A stretch of DNA of 64,000 nt from Sycon ciliatum (lineage: Eukaryota > Porifera > Calcarea > Leucosolenida > Sycettidae): the NCBI RefSeq assembly GCF_964019385.1, contig NC_088653.1, positions 17,948,889 to 18,012,888 of the forward strand, in the 5' to 3' direction. The translations under genes and the position numbers were made by a program. The notes beneath the pieces were generated by a model. That model searched no databases and was not told the origin of the DNA. It saw only the letters and a list, made by a program, of their open reading frames with translations. Below, piece after piece: positions 10,345 to 19,282 of the stretch. Position 1 is the first letter of the stretch. Every line of letters begins with the position of its first letter.

Positions 10345-10864
10345 AGTCAGCATGCAGACATCGCTGCGGCACATAACCCCAAGTATAGCAAAATGTATGG
10401 TGACCTTGTGGGCACTAGTGCTGCTGAACGTGCATAGAGACACAGCGCTACCTCGAAACAATCCTGAACACCGTCCTTAGGGATATCAACTGATTTCCAG
10501 AACATTCTCGCACCCATTGATACAGTATGGCAGAGGCAGTAAGAGCAGCAAACATCCAAACGTCACTCCGTTCTGCCATGCAGCTCCCCTGTTCATGCAC
10601 AAACATGGTAGTGACCTCGGATGTGTTTACGATAGCAAATATTTGTGCTGACGTGATGTATCCTTGTTCACTGAGCCGAGAGTGCCAGTAACCTGGCATA
10701 TGCTTATGATAGCAACTTTCGTGTGTTGACGTAATATCCACAGGGCCAAGAATGTCAACAACGATCAACTGAATGTGCACATAGACAATAACATTCATTG
10801 ATGATAGGCAGCTGATTTGGATCCGTATGCAAGGTTGTGTTGCACGTTTTTTGGGATGTGTCAC
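10345..10864 (-). pseudogene. Possible decayed protein-kinase C-lobe fragment
   Basis: One long minus-strand frame contains AERSDVWMFAAL followed by ILYQWVREC. This resembles the SDVW-x-F helix (subdomain IX) of protein kinases, with a W/E-rich stretch after it. No convincing catalytic loop or DFG is visible upstream, and neighbouring frames have stops, so at best this is a relic. It lies directly upstream of the signal-peptide exon on the same strand, where the end of a preceding receptor-kinase gene could be. A chance match is quite possible. Confidence 0.2.
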
Positions 10865-11270
10865 ATCCTAGACTACAGATGTCAGGCTTACTCAAAACAG
10901 GGAGTGTGGAAGGGATTTTACATCTTCCGACGTCAGCAACTGGATTTCAGTATGTAGCTTAAACACGCCTAAAACCAGTATGTTATAATCTTAGTGTGCA
11001 CAATTTATCCCCGTGTTGGCGCTTTGAACGTTTGTACGAGTGCGGAATCATGCGTCTTCTTTTCAGTCTCCGTATAAATCGTGCTTTCGTTTTCAAAATA
11101 GTTCTCGGCACTCAGTTTTCTCTCTCTGATGAGATATTGGTGATGGGAACGGCGGTATGTGGAGGAAATTGTATTTACCCATATCTACGACTTGTAATCA
11201 TGTTTCTTTTGTCACTCACAGGCCTGCACCATTATACATGCCTGTGCACACACATCACATACCCCACCGC

Positions 11271-11278
<8 letters not shown>
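10865..11278. other. No gene recognised
   Basis: Unique AT-rich sequence. Only short frames without domains. Confidence 0.5.

Positions 11279-11333
<55 letters not shown>
11275..11333. repeat. (TC)n/(AC)n microsatellite
   Basis: About 10 bp of TC followed by about 48 bp of AC. The frames crossing it are artefacts. Confidence 0.95.
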
Positions 11334-11334
<1 letters not shown>

Positions 11335-11450
11335 ATGTACCATGTATACGCCCGTCGCAAGAGAAGCACGCAAATCTGCAAATGCACTGGATGTGCACCC
11401 ACAGATTTTCTCTTATAGCAACGATAGCGAACAAGATCTGAATGAGACAG
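11335..11450 (+). repeat. Dispersed repeat next to (AC)n, shared with 59,825-59,945
   Basis: The words AGAAAAGCACGCAAATCT (with small changes), AATGCACTGGATGTG and ACAGATTTTCTCTTA recur in order at 59,858-59,920. At both sites a CA-rich tract precedes them. This may be a short SINE or MITE with a CA-rich head. Confidence 0.65.
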
Positions 11451-11675
11451 CACGCTGCTTTGAAAGAAGCAGACACTAGATGCACTGGTACCTTGAAGTG
11501 AAATTGGAGTTACTTTACCAACCCGCCTCGGCTACTGAGTACTGGGAACCCAGAGCCAACAGACATACCAACAACCTCAGCCATGAAAGCTATTATAATA
11601 ACGACGCAATGGATTGACGGAGCCGAAACTAGTCAAACTTCCAAAGCTTTGGCAAGAAGGTAGCCTTCGAACAGG

Positions 11676-11780
11676 TTGGACACACACGCACACACGCACA
11701 CACTCACTCACACACGCGCACACTCACTCACACCTGCACACACACACACACCGCCATCTCTCTCTTTCTCTCTCTCCCCC

Positions 11781-11834
<54 letters not shown>

Positions 11835-11880
11835 GCACGCACACACACACACTCACTCACATACTGTTAAACACAGACCC
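11676..11880. repeat. Compound (CA)n/(CT)n microsatellite
   Basis: Alternating CA-rich and CT-rich blocks with CACG and CACTCA variants over about 200 bp. Confidence 0.95.
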
Positions 11881-12275
11881 ACTCACACAAACATACGCTC
11901 ATCACAGAACAAACCACTGCAGTGACAGCCACAGCCAGGCTTGTGGCACTCTTGTCTCCAGATTGTAGACAAAAACTCCAGCAAAAACAACACATCATAG
12001 GGTGACAGCGTTGTGCAAGGAGGATCATACAGAAAAGTACTACAATCCACAGATCACCCGCACATATCACTCCTTGCAAAATTTATAACCTATGCTGTAC
12101 CCTGACCTATACTGTAGCAGCAATATTGAGAAATTTATCAGACAGAGTAACCCAGCACTGTTACTATCATGACTCCGGTGAGAAATCATACAAAGCTCCT
12201 CATTGGGAGGGAGGGTTGGAAACCAGCTGGCAATGCAAGGAAACCAAAGGATGCGGAACTGCGGCGCACCAGTAC

Positions 12276-12320
12276 GCCCAATACACAGTGTTTCTGATAA
12301 TTCGAAAACATCAGTTGAGC
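12276..12320 (-). pseudogene. Decayed hammerhead ribozyme
   Basis: On the minus strand stem I GCTCAA, then CTGATG followed by T instead of A, a degenerate stem II, GAAA, CACTGTGT and then ATTGGGC. The A9 core position and stem II pairing are lost and stem I has one mismatch, so self-cleavage is not expected. Confidence 0.7.
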
Positions 12321-12365
12321 TTTAGTACGCGGAGGAAGATTGTGCCTGCAGAGCACCACTTTTAC

Positions 12366-12651
12366 AGTCCATTCATTGGAAAATGGTACGCAAACATTTT
12401 GGTGTCTCCCGCGCATAGTTGTAGATATCGTGAAAACAACAGTACATCCTGCATTGTGTGAACTGTGCAATTACTCCTTGCCAAATTTGAGGCCAGGTTA
12501 TACAAAATCAGGACAGGTATGCCGTGGCAAAATGTACGGAAAAGCAGATCCCAAACCCAGATTTTTGAGATTAAAAGTGCGTTTTTATCCTCAATTCGGC
12601 GCAAATCGGACTTTCAAAAGCCTGCTGGACTGTTTCCGATGAATGGACGGT
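12366..12651. mobile_element. Short MITE inside the retrozyme relic
   Basis: Ends read GTCCATTCATTGGAAA on the left and TTTCCGATGAATGGAC on the right, an imperfect 16-bp inverted repeat. They interrupt the retrozyme sequence between the words CACTT and TAGTGC. No coding sequence. The target duplication is not clear. Confidence 0.5.
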
Positions 12652-12960
12652 AGTGCACTCCAGATACAAGGAAATAACCAGTCCCAATTCATCAGCCCGC
12701 TACTCCGGCTCCCCGCTGTATTGTCATATCTGTCCCCTTGGTTCTGTCATCATTCATCACCCCTACAAGTTCATGTACGTTCTCTGCTGCACTATGCACT
12801 TAAGTATAGAACATAAAGAAGGATACAAACTTGCAGTGACTCTCCGCTTCCTTTTCGGCAAACAACTCGTGAACACCAGATAGCAGCTAGTGTGATGCCT
12901 GTCGTGAGTCAGCCAAATGTCAAATCAAGTAGGCGGAAAGGGACAGGGTCAAGCGTGGGG

Positions 12961-13469
12961 AGCTTTAATGATCACACTAAATTTTCCTAAAATCCGAACC
13001 TCAAGGGATGTTTGGTTTGCTGCCCTCGTTCATTCCACTATGTTACACTAATACAGAATGATGAGACTAGGGCCCACAACCATACACACAGTACTCCGAC
13101 GGAAAAATGTACTGGCCTTGTTGTACCGTGCGAGAGACACTCACAATTACACTTAAGACTTCCGCGGTATTTTTGTGGCCACTAAATCTGGTAGAGTTAT
13201 ATACTGCTCAATTAATCTAAACAACTTAGGCGGAGAATTGGCTATTCCATACGTATCATCATATATATCATCAAAAGCTTGGGAGGCTTACGTGTCGTAG
13301 TGGGCCAAATATCATGCTGGGTAGCTAACTAGAACAGTGATTGAAAACAGAGGACTTGTAGATGTACTGGGTGTAAGGAATTATCGTTAGGTTATAATTG
13401 TTATTATTTTGCACTACGAGCGTGATTGTGGGCTCAAAAAATTATATATACTTCAGTAATTATAATTAT
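12961..13469. other. No gene recognised
   Basis: AT-rich unique sequence with short frames only. Confidence 0.5.
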
Positions 13470-13644
13470 ATTTCGCTCCTGCTCTTGTAGCAGTTGAGCA
13501 CTCTTGCGTGGGGTAGTGCCTTTGCTGTTTGCATTATGCAGAGCTCACTGACTAGTCAGTTTGAGCACTCTGGCAAGGTACGTTCGGGCCTGATTGGAAA
13601 TTTGTATTTCCATTGCTATCAGGTTCGGCCTCATTTTCTCTGTG

Positions 13645-13690
13645 CTGCGCTGATGAGTTCAAAAAGAACGAAACAGCATGCTGTCCGCAG
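13645..13690 (+). ncRNA. Type I hammerhead ribozyme, retrozyme unit 1
   Basis: Stem I pairs CTGCG (13,645-13,649) with CGCAG (13,686-13,690). CTGATGA follows at 13,650. Stem II pairs GTTC with GAAC around AAAAA. GAAA is 13,670-13,673. Stem III pairs ACAGC with GCTGT around AT. The predicted cleavage follows C13685. Every conserved core base is intact. Confidence 0.93.
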
Positions 13691-13872
13691 ATTGAGTATT
13701 TCGCTCCTGCTCTTGTAGCAGTTGAGCACTCTTGCGTGGGGTAGTGCCTTTGCTGTTTGCATTATGCAGAGCTCACTGACTAGTCAGTTTGAGCACTCTG
13801 GCAAGGTACGTTCGGGCCTGATTGGAAATTTTTATTTCCATTGCTATCAGGTTCGGCCTCATTTTCTCTGTG

Positions 13873-13918
13873 CTGCGCTGATGAGTTCAAAAAGAACGAA
13901 ACAGCATGCTGTCCGCAG
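13873..13918 (+). ncRNA. Type I hammerhead ribozyme, retrozyme unit 2
   Basis: Identical to the motif in unit 1, shifted by 228 bp, with predicted cleavage after position 13,913. Cleavage at both sites of a dimeric transcript would release a 228-nt linear RNA able to circularise. Confidence 0.93.
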
Positions 13919-13988
13919 ATTGATTATAATTATATATATATGCGCCTCCTTTGCACCATGGCTGGTAGCTCGGCCTATTTAGCTCGTA

Positions 13989-14036
13989 GCTGTACTGATG
14001 AGGCCTTTATGGCCGAAACAGCTTGCTGTCTACAGC
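13989..14036 (+). ncRNA. Type I hammerhead ribozyme of a distinct family
   Basis: Stem I pairs GCTGTA (13,989-13,994) with TACAGC (14,031-14,036). CTGATGA follows at 13,995. Stem II pairs GGCC with GGCC around TTTAT. GAAA is 14,015-14,018. Stem III pairs ACAGC with GCTGT around TT. The predicted cleavage follows C14030. The sequence upstream (GGCTGGTAGCTCGGCC) is unlike the 228-bp unit, and a TA/TG microsatellite follows directly. Confidence 0.92.
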
Positions 14037-14040
14037 ATTG

Positions 14041-14115
14041 GGTATATATATATATATATATACTCAATCTGCTATATCTGTGTGTGTGTGTGTGTGTCCG
14101 TGTGTGCGCGCGCGC

Positions 14116-14146
<31 letters not shown>

Positions 14147-14162
14147 CGTGCGTGTGAGGGAG
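14041..14162. repeat. (TA)n, (TG)n, (CG)n microsatellite
   Basis: TA run at 14,043-14,062 followed by TG and CGCG blocks up to about 14,155. The frames across it are artefacts. Confidence 0.95.
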
Positions 14163-15109
14163 GGAGGTTCACTGCACGTCAAAGCAACGAACAGAAATTC
14201 TCAACACGAAATTGACAGGCTAACTGCCCTGTCGTAGTTAATAACCAAGTAATTGACAGGGAGGTTTTGGCACGTGTCAGACAAACGCACACGCGTGAGT
14301 GCAGTTTAGTCCTACCTGGTGAACAAGCTACTACTCGTCTGGCTCATTCAGTACAGGCAGTGGAGGCAATCCATAGGCTCTGAAACTGTGAAACAGTGTT
14401 GGTTTAGTGACACCTATCTGTCACGCAGCAGCGTAGTAGCCCCATGGTCTGCGCGAGAAACGGCGGCTGTTCAATACGGTGCATTTCCAGTGTCCCCTGT
14501 AATGAGAGATGAATGCGTAGAATATAATAGGATCTCCAGTGCTATCTCCGGTGCTAACTCGGTGCTACGCAACCTTGAACCTTCCAAGTTGGAAGGCTGT
14601 TGGTTTGCGCACTGGAGATGTGTTAGAGCTAGGTCTCAGGTCGCTGAATGTCTCAGTAGCCTGTCAGTTTTGTGCCCTGTTATCGACGGTTCTGATTCTT
14701 TATCATCTTGTTACATTCGTGGGTAGTTGCTGCATAACTCGTTCTCATGGGTTTCTTCTCTTGGTTTTGCATCTCATGTGATGAATGTTATAGCATAGCT
14801 TTGTGCAAGAGTGTCTGCGGGCTAAACCTAGTCAACACTGGATCGTGTCGAGTACTCCAGTAAATGTACTCTTGCGTCGGCTAGGGAGATGGTTAGTGAC
14901 TGTATTCAATAAGATATCGTTGGTGGTATGCGCATTCGTTCTTCTCTTTACCAAAGACCACTTCAATGGCAAACGTGAACTGCAGATGAGGGAGCACGGA
15001 GACCATGAATAGTGGGGTTGAGACTTCGTGAGCTCGGCTCGTCCGTTGTCTCGATTTCATGGCCGCCCTCGAAAGAGTGCTCAATGCACCGGGGTGCAGA
15101 GCTTCATAC
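14163..15109. other. No gene; holds the repeat shared with 7.4 kb at 14,570-14,700
   Basis: The only recognisable element is the CCTTCCAAG/TTGGAAGG repeat at 14,577-14,690. No coding domain or RNA was seen. Confidence 0.5.
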
Positions 15110-15907
15110 AAAAAGAATAGAATGGGATACGGAGCTTGGGTTGGCTGTGACTCAGAGTTTCTGGTGTACTAAAGGCGCACAACAATTCGGTCTTGCGGAA
15201 GAAGCAGAAAGATGATCAACAGAGAACAGAGAAAAGATGAAACTGCAGGGATAAAGTTAACTGCCCCATGCATGGAAACTGCCAGATCAAGTCAATCGTA
15301 TACAAGGCCAGCGTGACAGAAACCGGAAAAGACGAGCGAAAAGAGTACATCGGCCTAACGGAAATGACGTTCAAGAAGGGATACGACGGACACATGACGT
15401 CAATGAGGCATGAGCGAAAGGAGAAGAGTACCGAGTTGTCCAAGCACATCTGGGACATGAAGCGCAAGAATGCTGGGGACAGCATCAGTTGGTCAGTTGT
15501 CGCTCAAGCACCTGCATGCTCCAATGCCACCAAGCGCTGCCCTCTCTGTCTGCGTGAGAAGCTGGAGATCATGCATGCTGACAGAAGGGTGAACATCAAC
15601 AAGCGATCGGAGCTAGTGGCCAAGTGCAGACATGGGAACAAATTCTACCTATCTAACTTCACACCTCCAGTTACATTAGCCAGGATTACACCTGATATCT
15701 GGCGCTGATCTTGCACGTACATGCATAGAACCACCGCTTGACCTTATTTGCGCTTAAATTCTCTGATACCACTAGCACCTTACCACACTATATCAAGAAC
15801 ATTCATTGAGTTTTTGTAATCATTGCTGTCTGATGATCGCCACAGTACAGGCGTGACTCTGAGTCACCGCCAACCCAAGCTCCGTATCCCATTCTATTCT
15901 TTTTGGG
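15110..15907 (+). mobile_element. Penelope-like element fragment with inverted flanking repeats
   Basis: A fragment with the GIY-YIG region of a Penelope-like retroelement (15,241-15,708) is flanked by an inverted repeat of about 50 bp. At 15,110-15,165 the words AATAGAATGGGATACGGAGC and TTGGGTTGGC occur, and their reverse complement is at 15,851-15,907. Penelope-like elements commonly carry terminal repeats in inverted arrangement and 5' truncations. The core RT is absent. Confidence 0.65.
15241..15708 (+). pseudogene. GIY-YIG endonuclease domain of a Penelope-like element, 5'-truncated
   Basis: The frame opens just after a stop and starts with the linker NCRDKVNCPMHGNC. IVYKASV and EYIGLT follow as the GIY-YIG strands. 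Next come a helix with the RHERKEKSTELSKHIW segment, the zinc-like CPLCLREK motif, and RSELVAKCRHGNKFYL near the end. This order matches the C-terminal endonuclease of Penelope-like retroelements, which nicks the target for reverse transcription. The reverse transcriptase that should precede it is missing, so the piece cannot move by itself. The frame itself is undamaged over about 155 codons, so the insertion is not very old. Confidence 0.75.
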
Positions 15908-16931
15908 TTTTTTTGACAGAAGGAGACATATGTAAAGGGGGAGTGAAAGATAGAGAGTCATAGAGGAAGAGACAGAGAGAGATTTTTAGTAGTCTCTCCC
16001 TCCCCGTGCAGTTCAGTTATCCTCACGTACTATCACAGATACATCGTATTCCCTCCCCCCCCCCCCCCCACTGTTTACTCGCAATTATTAGTAGGCTAAA
16101 TTTGTATTTTGTTCATCGAATCTCTCTCTTTCTCTGTTTCCCCCGTCCCCGGTGCACATCCTCTCTCTTTTGCCTTTGTCATGTCCCTCGGTTGATTTTC
16201 CTCGTTAGTGGATGCTGCATAATGTAGTCTTCTGCCACTTTTCTCTTATACATGTATATTATCCGTGTTTGGTCTGTTCTGTTCCTTTATTTTGTCCTTC
16301 ATCGTTATTTTCCTGTTTTTTTGTTTTGTTCTTTTGTGTTTTTGTTTTTGTTTTGGTCTCCCCTCGCTCATTTTGTACGGACACGTGGCACAGTTTGGCA
16401 CAAGCGAGGTGGGCAAACCCGCCCACTACGCGGATGTGCTTATAATAATGATAATCTCTTACCATTTGCTTCCATAGCCTTTATTTTGTTCTTCCATAGC
16501 CACTTCTAGGCTAAGCCTTCGCCATCATTTTCTTGAGTCGTCATCCCGTTTGAATGTGCGAAGTATAATAAAAATCAACCAACCAACCTTAGTAGTATGA
16601 GCATTCGCACGATCAGTGCATATCTAGAAAGTGTGCCAAATCAAGCAATTGTTTTTCACTATCGTCCCTGGCCAACACTAATATTCGTTTCAAGGTACAT
16701 GTACAACATTCCAACCAGTACAAAATCTGTAACGAGAGAGCTTGGAAGCTCAGGGTCCTACGCTATGCTTTTTTGCCTAGCTCATCATGCATGTTATTAG
16801 AACTGATGGAAATGTTTTTTTCCATAGATTGGCTACATCATTGTATTGCAAAAACGTTTCAATCAGTTTGAATATGAGTTAGGCAAAAGTATTTGCAGAT
16901 TTATTGCGGATATTTATTTTTATCTCACTTT
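15908..16931. other. No gene; homopolymer C tract and a LINE-like tail
   Basis: A C run lies at about 16,054-16,070 and T-rich sequence at 16,300-16,360. Around 16,565-16,586 an AATAATAAAAATC followed by (AACC)3 looks like the tail of a non-LTR element on the plus strand. At 16,735-16,785 the words GAGCTTGGAAGCTCAGGG and CTATGCTTTTTTGCC recur at 53,540-53,580. No coding domain was recognised. Confidence 0.45.
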
Positions 16932-17960
16932 TAGGCCTTGACGGATTATGCTAGCATAATTTTTCGCATAATTCCTACCAAAATCGAATAGTCGCATAAT
17001 TCGAGGCAAATTGCATACGAATCGCATAAATTGGAATAATCCGCCTGTTCGCATCAACTTCCATACAGTTGTACATGTTCTACAAGTACAAGTACAAGTT
17101 GTTCACCAGGAAGTCGTAGGTTTACGACTCCCTTAACAACATGTCCAGTCCACTACAACCAGTGACGGTCGTAGCTAGGTCGGACGGTGCGTTGACCCCG
17201 TTGAAGTTTTGCTACTACAGTACAGCGTCCTCTACAAAAACATTCCCATGTTATTTTGCACAGAACCATCATTTACATTAGCAGCATATGTGAGCATAAT
17301 GCGGCATAATTATTGATTGATTTTTATTTCACGGATCCTCCAGAGGCAAATAGATGCCTATCGAAGGGAGTCTCCTATATAAGTATGGAAAATGAGAAAG
17401 TATGTTCGTAAGGGAGAAGAGGTAGAAGATACATTAGAATATAGAGTACAGAAGAAGTAAATTCAGTACTTCGGGTAGTACATTGCATGCTAATCATAAT
17501 GAGAATTAGAAAAGCAGCATTGCGGACTACTATAACTGACATATACACAAACTATTGAAACTATCATAGATGTGGTTAGCCTAGACACAAAAGTCAGGAA
17601 TACCTTTCAAAGAAAACATAGATTGCGAATGATACCGACGAACAGCAATACTAAATTTCGCTGTTGTAGAGAGTGAACGAATATCTTCAGGAAGTTTATT
17701 CCAGGCAACACTCAAAGAAAAAAGGGTTGATTTACGAAAGAAGGTGCCAGCTTTAGGAAGAATTATGGATGAAGGGTGACGACTGCTTTGGGAAGAGGGT
17801 AGTTGGAAGTGAGACAACAAGGAGGGGTATTGGGAGAATACATGGTGGAAGTAGACATTATGTATAACGTTTAGCATAAACATAGCATAATTCTGCAATT
17901 TTTTCAGCAATGCGAAAAGCATAATTTCACGAAAATATTAGCATAATCCGTCAAGGCCTA
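16932..17960. mobile_element. hAT-type MITE, copy A, split by a LINE
   Basis: The ends TAGGCCTTGACGGATTATGC and its inverted counterpart are flanked by an 8-bp duplication CTCACTTT (16,924-16,931 and 17,961-17,968). An 8-bp duplication with TIRs starting TAGG fits the hAT superfamily. The body matches the intact 479-bp copy at 27,006-27,484 except for about 550 bp of LINE sequence inserted near 17,312-17,865. Confidence 0.85.
17312..17865 (-). pseudogene. LINE 3' fragment inserted in the hAT MITE
   Basis: The minus-strand frame contains AGTFFRKSTLFSLSVAWNKL followed by PEDIRSLSTTAKFSIAVRRY, the typical C-terminal tail of Jockey/CR1-type ORF2 proteins (a WN-x-LP-x-x-IR motif). An ATTGATTG-like tail at 17,313 marks the 3' end. 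The rest of the element is missing, as expected of a heavily 5'-truncated insertion. Confidence 0.8.
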
Positions 17961-18359
17961 CTCACTTTATCCAATTTTGGTTTGCTCCTTCCTTTCCTTT
18001 TTATCTCCTTATAATTGGATTTTTAATCGGATTTTCTGGCCTTTTTGTAGTAATACATTGGCCTGTTGAGCCAATGAAGTAAAATTATATTCCGTGCAAT
18101 ACGATACAATACAATAATAAAAAATGTCCTTACCTTGATAGTGTACTTGTGCTTAACTGTTGCTGACGGCCGAATGCATGGTTGCCCGTGGAGCACATTA
18201 CATAACTTTACAGTCTCCTATAATACGCATCCTGACCAGGTACCTCTCGTATGTCAATCATGGTCTTTGACCAACCCACAGGCCCTGAGCGAAAGAAATA
18301 AACTTTCTCTTCCCATTCGAGGGTAACACAACACCGCCTACCACATTGATGACCTAGGC
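17961..18359. other. No gene recognised
   Basis: Target duplication of the hAT MITE at 17,961-17,968, then unique sequence. Confidence 0.5.
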
Positions 18360-18800
18360 AAAAAACCATAGGGATGTTATAAAATTTTCACATTCCAAGC
18401 CGTACCGCTTATCGAGACAGATCAAATGCGGTAGAACCCTGGATATGAAATGGCAGCCATACTTCACAGCATACCGGTGCATGCAGATTTCTCTCAGGAT
18501 GCGACGCTTGGCACGCGGCGCGCTATCTGGACACTCGTAAACAGCCAGTTTGACAGTTCAACTTTGACTGAGGCCTTGTTCGACAGACTTGACGACAAGG
18601 ATCGCTGTCTTAGCTCGCTTGACCAGTAATGGCAGTATCGTGTCTACACTACGCAACTCTTGAATGCTCCATGCACTGCACTATCGGCCTGCATGCATTC
18701 TCCCGATACACTTTTGCATACATACTCATTCTGTTGATGGTACGGTACTCTTGATGGTACGGGACAGGTACGGGATAGCGCCAGGCATGCCGTTGGCACA
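18360..18800. repeat. Dispersed repeat interrupted by the RLE retroelement (left half)
   Basis: Shares CATAGGGATGTTATAAAATT, the GGTACGGGACAGGTACGGG segment and ATAGCGCCAGGC with 53,570-54,115. The right part of the same repeat, AAATTAAAGCTGTGTGGACC and CTGGCTAGCGCCAG, resumes at 22,491. At 54,162 both parts are joined, so that copy shows the empty site. Confidence 0.7.
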
Positions 18801-18912
18801 AACAAACAAATAAACAGCAAATCATTGGAATTGGGAATAGGATTGGTCTTTCGAGCTCTGTAGTTTTCTGTGGATTTTCAGGCCTCAGCGCGTCTCTCCT
18901 GCAAGCCCACTG

Positions 18913-19240
18913 ATGCAGAGTGCCACTTGTTGCCGGTGCAACGGCAATGGCACCTGCGTTCGGTGTGAATGCAAGAAGGAGGGCCGCGAGTGTCAGAATT
19001 GTCTCCCGGGAAAAAAAGCAGATGCCGAAACAACAGCCCCTCGACATCCCAACCGTCACCCGTACCCGTAGCAGTGACAGATACAAGCACATGTACCGAC
19101 AACCAACCGTCATCCTCAGTAGCCACCCCGGAAGAGCTGGTAGCTGCTGCACTCACTGAGAAGCCCTGCTCACGGAATGCCGAAACCCGACATCCACAGG
19201 ACCACCAACGGCACCATGCTCACAACCTGGTCAGGTAGCT
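18913..19240 (+). pseudogene. Cys-rich N-terminal domain of the RLE retroelement, frameshifted
   Basis: A frame starting at ATG 18,913 gives a compact cysteine cluster: CCRC, then CVRCEC, then CQNC, ending in LPGKK. This pattern (several CxC pairs ending in CxxCLP) is common at the N-terminus of retroelement proteins in marine invertebrates and probably binds zinc and nucleic acid. After a run of seven A at 19,011 the sensible continuation (SRCRNNSPSTSQPSP, then TPEELVAAALTE) lies in another frame until 19,240. The main ORF is in the third frame. At least two indels therefore separate this domain from the polymerase, so the copy is broken here unless frameshifting or an assembly error is involved. 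Confidence 0.65.
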
Positions 19241-19282
19241 GCCACCACCGCCAGTGACGTCAATAGGGTTGACCTGCATGCC

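Larger units (their letters stand above)
12276..12960 (-). repeat. Old, interrupted copy of the 478-bp retrozyme family
   Basis: On the minus strand, segments matching the array occur at 12,276-12,365 (hammerhead region plus CAGGCACAATCTTCC), 12,652-12,680, and 12,822-12,880 (CGTGAACACCAGATAGCAGC on plus). At 12,885-12,960 the match switches to plus orientation (GTCGTGAGTCAG, then AGGCGGAA, then GTGGGGAGC). The copy is interrupted by a MITE at 12,366-12,651. The orientation switch recalls the inverted centre of the 35.2 kb array. Confidence 0.65.
13470..13925 (+). mobile_element. Retrozyme dimer: 228-bp unit repeated twice in tandem
   Basis: The unit beginning ATTTCGCTCCTGCTCTTG at 13,470 repeats at 13,698 with almost no differences, a 228-bp period. 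Each unit ends in a complete hammerhead (13,645-13,690 and 13,873-13,918). Tandem units of a few hundred bases, each with one type I hammerhead and no protein coding, are the defining structure of metazoan retrozymes. AT-rich sequence flanks both sides. The two near-identical 74-aa frames are by-products of the repeat. Confidence 0.85.
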
